DNA of 5,359 bases from Nitrososphaerota archaeon. GTDB lineage: Archaea; Thermoproteota; Nitrososphaeria; Nitrososphaerales; UBA183. The translations under genes and the position numbers were made by a program. The notes under the pieces were generated by a model. It ran no database searches. It saw nothing but the letters and a program-made list of their open reading frames with translations, and was not told the DNA's origin. The stretch is from assembly GCA_027886925.1 (NCBI GenBank), contig JAPCJN010000130.1, positions 1 through 5,359 of the forward strand, in the 5' to 3' direction. Below, in pieces: positions 1 through 5,359 of this stretch (position 1 is the first letter of the stretch; each line of letters begins with the position of its first letter).

Positions 1-1146
1 AGGAGAATAATATGTCACCCAGTCGAACGGGGTGATTGGGGTGTGAAGTACGGTGTCGGTCCATCCCGAGCCCGTGAGGGATGCTCCATACTTCAGGATG
101 AAGTCAATCTGTCCCAGAAACGTTGTCGCGCTTCCTGCGCCGAAGAGGCTGTCGTAGATCTGGAGCCCGACGGCGAAGACCAGGAAGACCGCGAGGAAGA
201 TCTCGGCGGTCGTGTAGACCCGCGCGACGAGGCTACCCTCGCCGAGGAGGAGGTGGTATGCGACGAGCGCCATGAGAAGGATGATCGTGGTCTCCTTCGA
301 GAGCGCTGAGAAGCCGAACGCGATGGCAGCGAGGATGGTCGAATCGAACTTCCACCAGCGGACCTTTGCGAAATAAACGAAGAACCCGAGGAGGGCGAAG
401 AAGATCGCCGCGACGTCTATCACTGCGATGCTCGAATGGACGAAGAACAGGGTCTCGAATGCAAGGAGATACGAGGCGTAGAGAGACAGGCGCCTGTTGC
501 GGGTTATCGACCAGCAGATTCCGAAGAGCAGAGGGATGCTGAAGGTCCCCAAGATGACCTCGAAGATCCTCCACCCGAAAGTGTTGTTCCCGAAGATCGC
601 GATTCCCGCCGCGATCAGGGCCTTCGACAGGAAGGGATGCTCGAGGTTGCAGTTGTCTGCGTAGGGGGTGCATTTTTCCCCCGTGAGGAGCGTCTGAGCG
701 GCAGGCACATAGTAGACCTCGTCCATGATGCAGCCGTCTACGTTCTTCGTGTTGTCGTGACAGTTGGCAGTCGTGGGCAGGTTGATGGTGTAGAGGTGGG
801 CCGCGAAGACCGCCAGCACTATGCAGGCGAGCACCAAGATCGTCCCCCGGTATGCCGGATAGGTGGCCAGGGCATACAGAAGGCCGACGAGGACGGACGC
901 CGAAGCGCAGCCTGCGAGGATGAAGGTCATCGGGGAGAGCGCCGCGGTCGACACCGTCCCGGGAGAGTAGGCGTGGGCCCCGGCGATCGCCAGCATGGCG
1001 AACAGGTCCACGAAGGCCATCGCCGCGACGAACAACATGACGAAGCGCAGGGCGACGTTGCGCGGAGGGCTGCTCACGGCGCGTGGGCCGGAGAGGCCGT
1101 TATTACCGTTTGCAGGCGCTTTCGGTTCTTCCACGGGCTTTGACAT
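1..1146 (-). CDS. Membrane glycosyltransferase, PMT/GT39 (GT-C) family, C-terminus cut by window edge
   Basis: Integral membrane enzyme expected to transfer a sugar from a polyprenyl-phosphate carrier to protein or lipid outside the cell; the acceptor cannot be read from sequence. The frame is open for 382 codons from ATG 1146 and runs off the left edge. After a polar N-terminus (1-30), hydrophobic segments lie near residues 31-57, 70-95 and 101-120. An external loop (121-170) follows, with MDEVYY at 141-146 (D142/E143, the acidic pair of the catalytic loop in this family) and EHPFLSKALIA at 169-179, matching the family's HPPLxK pattern. FGWR is at 190-193, and further membrane segments lie near 193-213, 220-260, 268-301 and 313-331. 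Four cysteines (129, 139, 159, 166) cluster in the loop. GTG 1134 (codon 5) is an alternative start. PMT-like membership is secure from the motifs and topology; substrate is unknown. Confidence 0.86.
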   Translation of the reverse strand, partial: MSKPVEEPKAPANGNNGLSGPRAVSSPPRNVALRFVMLFVAAMAFVDLFAMLAIAGAHAYSPGTVSTAALSPMTFILAGCASASVLVGLLYALATYPAYRGTILVLACIVLAVFAAHLYTINLPTTANCHDNTKNVDGCIMDEVYYVPAAQTLLTGEKCTPYADNCNLEHPFLSKALIAAGIAIFGNNTFGWRIFEVILGTFSIPLLFGICWSITRNRRLSLYASYLLAFETLFFVHSSIAVIDVAAIFFALLGFFVYFAKVRWWKFDSTILAAIAFGFSALSKETTIILLMALVAYHLLLGEGSLVARVYTTAEIFLAVFLVFAVGLQIYDSLFGAGSATTFLGQIDFILKYGASLTGSGWTDTVLHTPITPFDWVTYYSP

Positions 1147-1162
1147 TGCGCCGAAATAATTC

Positions 1163-1170
1163 CTATATAC
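1163..1170. promoter_or_regulatory. Symmetric TATA box in the divergent glycosyltransferase/LSm intergenic region
   Basis: CTATATAC is the only clear TATA-like element in the gap between the two divergent genes. Archaeal TATA boxes are usually centred about 26 bases before the transcript start. For the plus strand this puts the start near 1193, a few bases before TTG 1198/1201 and about 17 before GTG 1210. For the minus strand it puts the start near 1140, just inside the annotated ATG (1146) and just before in-frame GTG 1134. The minus orientation has a purine-rich, BRE-like GAAAGG next to the box. A weaker element, GAAATAATT at 1153-1161, could serve the plus strand instead. Use in either direction is inferred from spacing only. 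Confidence 0.5.
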
Positions 1171-1209
1171 CCTTTCAAGAGGTTGGAACGACGAACCTTG
1201 TTGTCTTCA

Positions 1210-1620
1210 GTGCTATTTCGCAAGTTTGGAGAGGAGTTGAACGTGTTCATGGGGAGGAACGTCGTGGTCGTCACGGCCGAAGGTAAGGAATACAGCGGGC
1301 TGCTGGTGGGGATCGACGAGAAGCTCAACCTGGTGCTCGACAAGGTCGTCGGCGCCGGGCCCAACGTCTTCAAGGTGGCCTTCAACGGCGGCAGCGTGCG
1401 CGAGATAAGGCTCACGGAGAAGCCCTTCGACTTCAAGGCTCTCGGGGAACGTCTCAACAGGGTGTTCCCAGGTCTCGTCATCGTCAGGGAGGACATCGGG
1501 GCCATCATCGTGATGGAGAAGATCAAGGTGACCGACAAGGGCGTGACTGACGGAGTGGGCCTCGCGGCCGACAAGGTCAGGACCATCTTTGACGACTACT
1601 TGAAAGAGTCCAAGAGGTAG
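1210..1620 (+). CDS. Sm-like (LSm/SmAP) RNA-binding protein with C-terminal domain, SmAP3-like
   Basis: Probable cytoplasmic RNA-binding protein forming a ring oligomer, as archaeal SmAPs do. Numbered from GTG 1210 (136 aa): an N-terminal helix (3-14) is followed by the Sm fold at about 15-70. The Sm1 motif is GLLVGIDEKLNLVL (30-43), with conserved D36 and N40. The Sm2 position reads FNGGSVREI (58-66), with N59-G60 where the classical motif has Arg-Gly. A second alpha/beta domain fills 71-136 (KPFDFKALGERLNRVFP, then EDIGAIIVMEKI). This two-domain build and length recall Pyrobaculum SmAP3. The start is uncertain: in-frame TTG 1183 is too close to the TATA box; TTG 1198/1201, GTG 1210 and GTG 1243 remain. 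I chose 1210 because it keeps the whole helix; GTG 1243 has the better ribosome site but removes it. Specific RNA partners are unknown. Confidence 0.85.
   Translation: MLFRKFGEELNVFMGRNVVVVTAEGKEYSGLLVGIDEKLNLVLDKVVGAGPNVFKVAFNGGSVREIRLTEKPFDFKALGERLNRVFPGLVIVREDIGAIIVMEKIKVTDKGVTDGVGLAADKVRTIFDDYLKESKR
1228..1236 (+). promoter_or_regulatory. Shine-Dalgarno-like purine run inside the 5' end of the LSm gene
   Basis: GGAGAGGAG lies 6 bases before in-frame GTG 1243 and 12 before ATG 1249. It is the best ribosome-site match near this gene and would favour a 125-residue product starting at GTG 1243. The same bases encode Gly-Glu-Glu in the N-terminal helix if translation starts upstream, and that codon pair makes such a purine run likely by chance. 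Listed because it is the main argument against the upstream start. Confidence 0.25.
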
Positions 1621-1638
1621 CTAGCGGCCTCTCGCTAG
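1621..1638. repeat. Inverted repeat across the convergent LSm and trpB2 stop codons
   Basis: Perfect 6-bp arms CTAGCG (1621-1626) and CGCTAG (1633-1638) flank a 6-base loop. With one bulged G the stem extends two more pairs, into the LSm stop codon on one side and CT 1640-1641 on the other. The right arm contains the trpB2 stop codon (complement of 1635-1637). It could be a hairpin at the 3' end of both transcripts. There is no T-run on either strand, so it does not look like an intrinsic or typical archaeal oligo-T terminator. Confidence 0.5.
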
Positions 1639-2990
1639 GCTGCGACGAACTCCGGGTACTCTATCTCTGTAGGCTCCCAGTTCTCGAGTTTGCCGTCGAG
1701 GTGCGCCTGGTAGGCGCTAAGGTCGAGAAGGCCGTGTCCCGAGTTGTTGAACACGATCACCTTTGGCTCGTTCTTTTCCTTGCACCTCAGCGCCTCGTCG
1801 ATTACGAACTTTATCTCGTGGGCGGACTCGGGCGCGGGGATGATTCCCTCCGTCCGAGCAAAGGTGGTCGCGGCCTCGAAGACCTCGGTCTGGTTGAACG
1901 CCACTGACCGCATGTATCCCTTGTTGATCAGGTACGACACGATCGGCGCCATCCCATGGTATCTTAGGCCGCCCGCGTGGATGGGCGGGGTCTTGTACCC
2001 CTTTCCGAGGGTGTACATCTTGAGGAGCGGCGTCATCCCGGCGGTGTCTCCAAAGTCGTAGAGGTACCTGCCCTTCGTGGTGTGGGGGACGGCGCTCGAT
2101 TCGCATGCGACGAAATCCATCGGCAGCTTCTTGGCGATCTTCTCACCCATGAGAGGGAGGCAGAACCCGCCGTAGTTCGACCCTCCTCCGATGTTTCCCA
2201 CCACGACGTCGGGCGTGACGTCGAGCATCTCGAGCTGCTTCTTCAGCTCGAGCCCGATCACGGTCTGGTGGAGCAGGACGTGGTTGAGGCACGAGCCGAT
2301 GCAATATCGGGACTTTTCGTCGGTGAGAGTGTCTTCGAGCGCCTCGCTGATCGCGATCCCCAAAGAGCCAGAGTCCTCAGGGTCAGCGGAAAGGAGGGAC
2401 CGCCCGTACTTGGTGTTCATGCTCGGCGAGGAGACGCACTCCGCCCCCCACGTCTCCATCATCGTCCTCCGGCCCGGCTTTTGCTTGTAGCTCGCGGCCA
2501 CCATGTAGACTCTCAGTTTCAGCCCGAAGTAAGCGGCAGACATCGAGAGCGCTGAACCCCACTGGCCTGCGCCCGTCTCTGTCACCAGCCTCTCGGTCCC
2601 TTCCTTCTTGTTGTAGTAGGCCTGCGCCAGAGCTGTGTTCGGCTTGTGGCTCCCCGACGGGTTGCCTCCCTCCCACTTGTAGTAGATCTTCGCCGGTGTC
2701 CTCAGGAAGCTCTCGAGCTTGTAGGCCCGGAAGAGGGGCGTCGGCCTCGGGAGCCACCGGTAGGCCTCCATCACCTCTTCGGGTATCTTGATCCACCTTT
2801 CCTGGGAGACCTCCTGCGCGACGAGTTCCTTTGCGAAGATCCTGAAGAGGGGCTCGGGAGCCATCGGGTTGTGCGTGCCCGGGTCGAGCGGTGGAGGCAG
2901 CCTCTCGGGGAGGTCCGCCTGTATGTTGTACCAGGACGTCGGTATGTCGTCCTGCTTGAGAAAGGTCGCACGTTCTTTTGGCGCGCTCAT
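1635..2990 (-). CDS. trpB: Tryptophan synthase beta chain, TrpB2 type (PLP-dependent)
   Basis: Soluble fold-type II PLP enzyme joining indole to serine, or to O-phosphoserine in characterised archaeal TrpB2 enzymes, to give tryptophan. The 451-residue length fits TrpB2 (about 430-450) rather than TrpB1 (about 400). TrpB2 marks, numbered from ATG 2990: the N-terminal WYNIQADLPERLPPPLDPGT; GRP-like RPTPLFRAYKLE; NPSGSHKPNTA with Schiff-base Lys116; TETGAGQWG with catalytic Glu138 (Trp where TrpB1 has His); GNIGGGSN (phosphate-binding glycines 268-270); IHAGGLRYHGMAP; TEGIIPAPESAHE; and NSGHGLLDL. The frame stays open to ATG 3086, but those 32 extra residues are unlike the family and would occupy the promoter gap, so ATG 2990 is preferred. 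It has no ribosome site, and a TATA-like box 33 bases upstream suggests a leaderless or near-leaderless mRNA. No trpA is next to it. The neighbouring hom-kinase operon is divergent. Confidence 0.94.
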   Translation of the reverse strand: MSAPKERATFLKQDDIPTSWYNIQADLPERLPPPLDPGTHNPMAPEPLFRIFAKELVAQEVSQERWIKIPEEVMEAYRWLPRPTPLFRAYKLESFLRTPAKIYYKWEGGNPSGSHKPNTALAQAYYNKKEGTERLVTETGAGQWGSALSMSAAYFGLKLRVYMVAASYKQKPGRRTMMETWGAECVSSPSMNTKYGRSLLSADPEDSGSLGIAISEALEDTLTDEKSRYCIGSCLNHVLLHQTVIGLELKKQLEMLDVTPDVVVGNIGGGSNYGGFCLPLMGEKIAKKLPMDFVACESSAVPHTTKGRYLYDFGDTAGMTPLLKMYTLGKGYKTPPIHAGGLRYHGMAPIVSYLINKGYMRSVAFNQTEVFEAATTFARTEGIIPAPESAHEIKFVIDEALRCKEKNEPKVIVFNNSGHGLLDLSAYQAHLDGKLENWEPTEIEYPEFVAA

Positions 2991-3005
2991 CTTAACGTCA
3001 GCGAA

Positions 3006-3020
3006 AGTCCCGCCGGGACT
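3006..3020. repeat. Palindrome in the trpB2 5' region, possible operator
   Basis: AGTCCC-GCC-GGGACT is a perfect inverted repeat with 6-bp arms and a 3-base centre. It abuts the TATA-like box on the trpB2 side and ends 15 bases before that gene's ATG, so it lies where the preinitiation complex would assemble. A dimeric repressor bound there would block trpB2. An RNA hairpin is less likely, because the predicted transcript start lies near its downstream edge. The function is inferred from position and symmetry only. Confidence 0.4.
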
Positions 3021-3028
3021 AATAACCG
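3019..3028 (-). promoter_or_regulatory. TATA-like box for trpB2
   Basis: On the minus strand this reads CGGTTATTAG, the only AT-rich stretch in an otherwise GC-rich gap. Its centre is about 33 bases before ATG 2990, which predicts a transcript start about 7 bases or fewer before the ATG. This agrees with the absence of a ribosome site and supports the shorter protein start. Confidence 0.45.
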
Positions 3029-3048
3029 TTGTCGAGGCGGTCTCGAAT

Positions 3049-3092
3049 GGAACCGAAACTGCTAAAGCGGAACCGGAGGCGGGCACCCTTCA
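3049..3092 (+). promoter_or_regulatory. Upstream region of the hom-aspartate kinase operon, with a 20-bp-spaced direct repeat
   Basis: GGAACCG occurs at 3049-3055 and again at 3069-3075, 20 bp apart, about two helical turns. The core AACCG also occurs at 3024-3028. The only TATA-like match at the right distance for a leaderless hom transcript is the weak CTAAAG around 3062-3067. GGAGG at 3075-3079 is 13 bases before TTG 3093, too far for a good ribosome site. A promoter must lie in this gap, but its exact elements are unclear. Confidence 0.3.
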
Positions 3093-4181
3093 TTGAGAAT
3101 GGTCCTGGCGGGTTTCGGGATCGTGGGACAGGGTTTTGCCCAGCTTCTCATGGACGAGGAAAAGGAACTCGCTTTCAGCTACGGGCTTGTCCCGCAGGTG
3201 GTCGGGATCCTGGATAGCTCGGGCTGGGTGGCCGACGAGCACGGGCTGAACCTGAAGAAAGCGATCAAGGTGAAGAAAGACACTGGCAGGCTGGCGGGGC
3301 TGGGCCGCAAAAAGTCGAAACAAGACGAGGCTTTGAAACCCTCTGATGTCATCAGGTACTTGGAGGCGGAGGTCCTCATCGAGGCGACGCCCACCAACTT
3401 TCGCACCGGAGAGCCTGGGTTCTCGCACATGAAGGCCGCCTTCGAGAGCAAGAAGCACGTGGTAACGTGCAACAAGGGACCGCTGTCTCTGGCATACTAC
3501 GCGCTCCACGAGCTGGCGAGGCACAACGGGGTGCAGCTCAGGTTCAGCGGCGCGGTGGGGGGAGGCACCCCCGTGCTGGACTTTGGGAAGACCTGCTCTA
3601 TCGGCGACGACCTGGTCGGGATGAAGGGGATCCTCAACGGCACCTGCAACTACATCCTCACGCGAATGGAAGAAGAGGGGGTGTCCTTCGATGTGGCGCT
3701 CGAAGGGGCGAAGAAAGCGGGATACGCGGAGGCGAACCCGTCCCTGGACGTGGATGGCTACGACAGCGCGGTGAAGCTGGTCATCGCGGCGAACCACCTG
3801 CAGCTCAGCAAGGCGGGCGTGAACGACGTCGAGATCAAGGGCATCCGCGACGTCTCCTCGAAGGAGGTTCTGAAGTTGAAAAGGGAAGGAAAGGCTATCA
3901 GGCTTCTCGCGACTGCGTCGCTTGAGAAAGGCCTGACCGTCGGACCCACCGTCATCGAGAGGTCGCACCCTCTATGCATCAACGGCGCGAACAACGCCGT
4001 GGAGTTCCAGTGCCGCTACTCAGGCCCGAAGGTGATAATCGGGAAGGGAGCGGGAGGGCCTGAGACCGCGTCTTCGTTGCTCAGGGACGTCCTTGTGATC
4101 AGGGGGAGGATGAACGGTTCCCTGGCGCCGGTGCAGTCGCCGGCCGTAGGCGGGATCTTGTCCGGTGGTTTCGCGGTATGA
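3093..4181 (+). CDS. hom: Homoserine dehydrogenase, short archaeal form without ACT domain
   Basis: NAD(P)H-dependent reduction of aspartate semialdehyde to homoserine, the branch point to threonine and methionine; cytoplasmic. The 362 residues carry an N-terminal Rossmann domain with GFGIVGQG (7-14), EATPTNF (97-103) and TCNKGPL (125-131). The catalytic/dimer domain follows, with GAVGGGTP (153-160), NGTCNYILT (182-190) and AEANPSLDVDGYDSAVK (212-228). In the last motif D224 and K228 keep the spacing of the catalytic Asp/Lys pair (yeast D219/K223). The protein ends after this domain, so the C-terminal ACT domain of many bacterial enzymes is absent. TTG 3093 gives MRMVLAGFG, the usual length before the first beta strand; ATG 3099, two codons later, is also possible. 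It overlaps the kinase gene by four bases (ATGA), so the two are almost certainly co-transcribed. Confidence 0.95.
   Translation: MRMVLAGFGIVGQGFAQLLMDEEKELAFSYGLVPQVVGILDSSGWVADEHGLNLKKAIKVKKDTGRLAGLGRKKSKQDEALKPSDVIRYLEAEVLIEATPTNFRTGEPGFSHMKAAFESKKHVVTCNKGPLSLAYYALHELARHNGVQLRFSGAVGGGTPVLDFGKTCSIGDDLVGMKGILNGTCNYILTRMEEEGVSFDVALEGAKKAGYAEANPSLDVDGYDSAVKLVIAANHLQLSKAGVNDVEIKGIRDVSSKEVLKLKREGKAIRLLATASLEKGLTVGPTVIERSHPLCINGANNAVEFQCRYSGPKVIIGKGAGGPETASSLLRDVLVIRGRMNGSLAPVQSPAVGGILSGGFAV
4164..4168 (+). promoter_or_regulatory. Weak Shine-Dalgarno site for the aspartate kinase gene
   Basis: GGTGG lies 9 bases before ATG 4178, inside the last codons of hom. It partly matches the archaeal GGAGGTGA consensus. 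An internal operon gene cannot be leaderless, so either this site or coupling through the ATGA overlap must start translation. It supports ATG 4178 as the start. Confidence 0.4.
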
Positions 4182-5359
4182 AGATAGTGATGAAGTTCGG
4201 AGGCAGCTCGGTCGCCTCGTCAGAGCGGATCAAGAACGTCGCCGACCGGGTGAAGGAGAGCGGGAAGGGACACAATGTCGTGGTCGTTTGCTCTGCGATG
4301 GACGACGTGACGGACGAGCTGCTCGCCCTGTGCTCCGACGCCGCGAAGGGGCTCGAGAAGCCGGTCGAGGAGCGACTGGCGTCGATTCGAGAGATGCACC
4401 TGGCAGCGCTGACCGCGACGGTGGACGACAAGACCGTCAGACGGCAGGTTCTCGCGGTCCTCAACGTGACGCTTAGCCAGCTCGAGAAGCTGGCCAGGGG
4501 AAGCACCGTCTTAGGAGAGCTGACCCCACGGTCAAAGGACGCGATCCTGTCGTGCGGAGAGAGGCTCTCGAACCCCATCGTGTGGGGAGCGCTCCTCGAG
4601 CGGGGAATGGATTCTGTTTACATGACCGGGGGCGACGCTGGGATCATGACCGACGACAGGTTCGGGGACGCCACGCCCCTCATGGAGGTCACGCGCTATC
4701 AGGTGAAGGACAAGCTCGCCCCGCTGCTCGCCGAGGGAAAGACGCCCGTCGTCACCGGATACATAGGGATGACGCAGAGCGGCGACACGACGACCCTCGG
4801 CCGCGGGGGCTCGGATTTTACCGGGACGATAATCGCCTCCTCGATAGACGCAGATGAGGTCTGGATTTGGAGCGACGTCGACGGGCTCATGACTGCCGAC
4901 CCGCGGATAGTCCCCAACGCGCGCGTGCTGCGAGAGATATCCTACGAGGAGGCTGGAGAGATGGCAGTGTTCGGCGCGAAGGCGCTTCACCCTCGCACCC
5001 TGGAGCCGGTGGCCGAGAAAGGCATCCCGGTCAGGTTCAGGAACACGTTCAACCCGAGCGACCAAGGGACGGTGGTCAAGCGCAACCCGAAACTGTACTC
5101 GAAGCACCTGGTGAAAGCCGTCGCGCTGGTAAAGGAGATATCCGTGATAACCGTCGCCGGCGCAAGCATGGTGGGTAAGCCGGGGAGCGCGGCCAAGATC
5201 TTCGAGGTGATGGGCAAGAGCGGCATCAACGTCCTCATGATCTCTCAGAGCGTCTCGGAGTCAAACATCAGCATGGTCGTGAGCAGGGCGTCGATGGAGA
5301 AGGGCGCCAACGCGTTGGAGCTGGCCCTGCTCGGCCAGGGGAGCTTCAGAAAGATCATG
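4178..5359 (+). CDS. lysC: Aspartate kinase, long archaeal form, C-terminus cut by window edge
   Basis: ATP-dependent phosphorylation of aspartate, the first committed step to lysine, threonine, methionine and diaminopimelate; cytoplasmic. The frame is open for 394 codons to the window end. The kinase domain (about 1-300) carries KFGGSSVAS (6-14), VVVCSAMDDVTDEL, GELTPRSKD, CGERLS (126-131), TTLGRGGSD (205-213), SDVDGLMTADPR (232-243) and FGAKALHPRT (265-274). The first ACT domain starts near 314, with VAGASMVGKPGSAAKIF and INVLMISQSVSESNISMVV, the usual allosteric effector fold. Residues after about 379 begin the link to a second ACT domain. The closest pattern I know is the Methanocaldococcus enzyme (about 470 aa), so some 75-80 residues are probably missing. 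The start ATG overlaps the hom stop codon. Feedback inhibition by threonine or lysine is likely, but the effector cannot be predicted. Confidence 0.95.
   Translation, partial: MKIVMKFGGSSVASSERIKNVADRVKESGKGHNVVVVCSAMDDVTDELLALCSDAAKGLEKPVEERLASIREMHLAALTATVDDKTVRRQVLAVLNVTLSQLEKLARGSTVLGELTPRSKDAILSCGERLSNPIVWGALLERGMDSVYMTGGDAGIMTDDRFGDATPLMEVTRYQVKDKLAPLLAEGKTPVVTGYIGMTQSGDTTTLGRGGSDFTGTIIASSIDADEVWIWSDVDGLMTADPRIVPNARVLREISYEEAGEMAVFGAKALHPRTLEPVAEKGIPVRFRNTFNPSDQGTVVKRNPKLYSKHLVKAVALVKEISVITVAGASMVGKPGSAAKIFEVMGKSGINVLMISQSVSESNISMVVSRASMEKGANALELALLGQGSFRKIM

Noticed and set aside
436..1143. Plus-strand open frame of 235 codons
   Set aside because: It is the antisense shadow of the glycosyltransferase: the product is rich in Arg, Gly, Asp and Glu with no recognisable fold, while the minus frame shows membrane helices and PMT motifs.
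1074..1586. Minus-strand open frame of 170 codons opposite the LSm gene
   Set aside because: It overlaps two well-supported genes and gives a Ser/Thr/Leu-rich product of no recognisable family; it is explained by the GC-rich codon pattern of the LSm gene.
1977..2555. Plus-strand open frame of 192 codons opposite trpB2
   Set aside because: Shadow of trpB2; the product is an Arg/Val/His/Glu-rich sequence without domain features.
1635..2990. Threonine synthase as identity for the PLP enzyme beside hom
   Set aside because: The context would fit, but the TETGAGQWG, GSHKPNTA and IHAGGLRYHG motifs and the N-terminal WYNI...LPPPLDP block are specific to TrpB2, not ThrC.
2991..3086. N-terminal extension of TrpB2 from ATG 3086 (483 aa version)
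   Set aside because: The 32 extra residues are low in conserved features and unlike TrpB2 N-termini. They would erase the divergent promoter gap, and ATG 2990 has a TATA-like box at a proper distance and gives the usual family length.
3090..3968. Minus-strand open frame of 292 codons opposite hom
   Set aside because: Long antisense frames are expected in GC-rich coding DNA. The hom frame carries every family motif, and this product has none I recognise.
4532..5107. Minus-strand open frame of 191 codons opposite aspartate kinase
   Set aside because: Antisense shadow; the plus frame shows the complete set of kinase and ACT motifs.
1..5359. CRISPR arrays, insertion sequences, tRNA or rRNA genes
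   Set aside because: I saw no regularly spaced repeats, transposase motifs, tRNA cloverleaf signatures or rRNA segments, and coding sequence occupies almost all of the window.

Overview
This is an ordinary chromosomal stretch from an archaeon. The archaeal assignment rests on four things: a Sm-like (LSm) protein with the extra C-terminal domain seen in archaeal SmAP3-type proteins; a long-form aspartate kinase that closely resembles the methanogen type; a TrpB2-type tryptophan synthase beta chain; and short intergenic gaps with TATA-like boxes and almost no Shine-Dalgarno sites, which suggests leaderless mRNAs. The DNA is GC-rich and third codon positions are mostly G or C in all five genes, so there is no compositional sign of recent transfer. 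A high-GC member of the Thermoproteota/TACK group is my guess, but the lineage cannot be fixed from this window.

Layout. Positions 1-1146 (minus) hold the N-terminal 382 codons of a polytopic GT-C glycosyltransferase of the PMT/GT39 type, cut by the left edge. A gap of about 60 bp with one symmetric TATA box separates it from a divergent LSm gene (about 1210-1620, plus). The LSm gene converges on trpB2 (1635-2990, minus), with 14 bp between the stop codons and a perfect 6-bp inverted repeat across that junction. A gap of about 100 bp (2991-3092) then serves as a divergent promoter region between trpB2 and a plus-strand operon. That operon is homoserine dehydrogenase (3093-4181) followed by aspartate kinase (4178-5359, cut by the right edge), joined by an ATGA overlap.

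How the genes work together. Aspartate kinase and homoserine dehydrogenase are the first and third steps from aspartate to homoserine, the precursor of threonine and methionine. The dehydrogenase has no ACT domain, so feedback control probably sits in the ACT domains of the kinase. TrpB2 makes tryptophan from indole and serine or O-phosphoserine, and no trpA is visible here. The LSm and glycosyltransferase genes are unrelated in function: RNA binding, and sugar transfer from a lipid carrier outside the membrane.

I see no mobile element, CRISPR array, RNA gene or unfamiliar multi-gene system. The points worth a second look are small: a palindrome between the trpB2 TATA-like box and its start codon, the palindrome across the convergent stop codons, a symmetric TATA box shared by two genes, an altered Sm2 motif, and a four-cysteine loop in the glycosyltransferase. 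No gene-free stretch exceeds about 105 bp.
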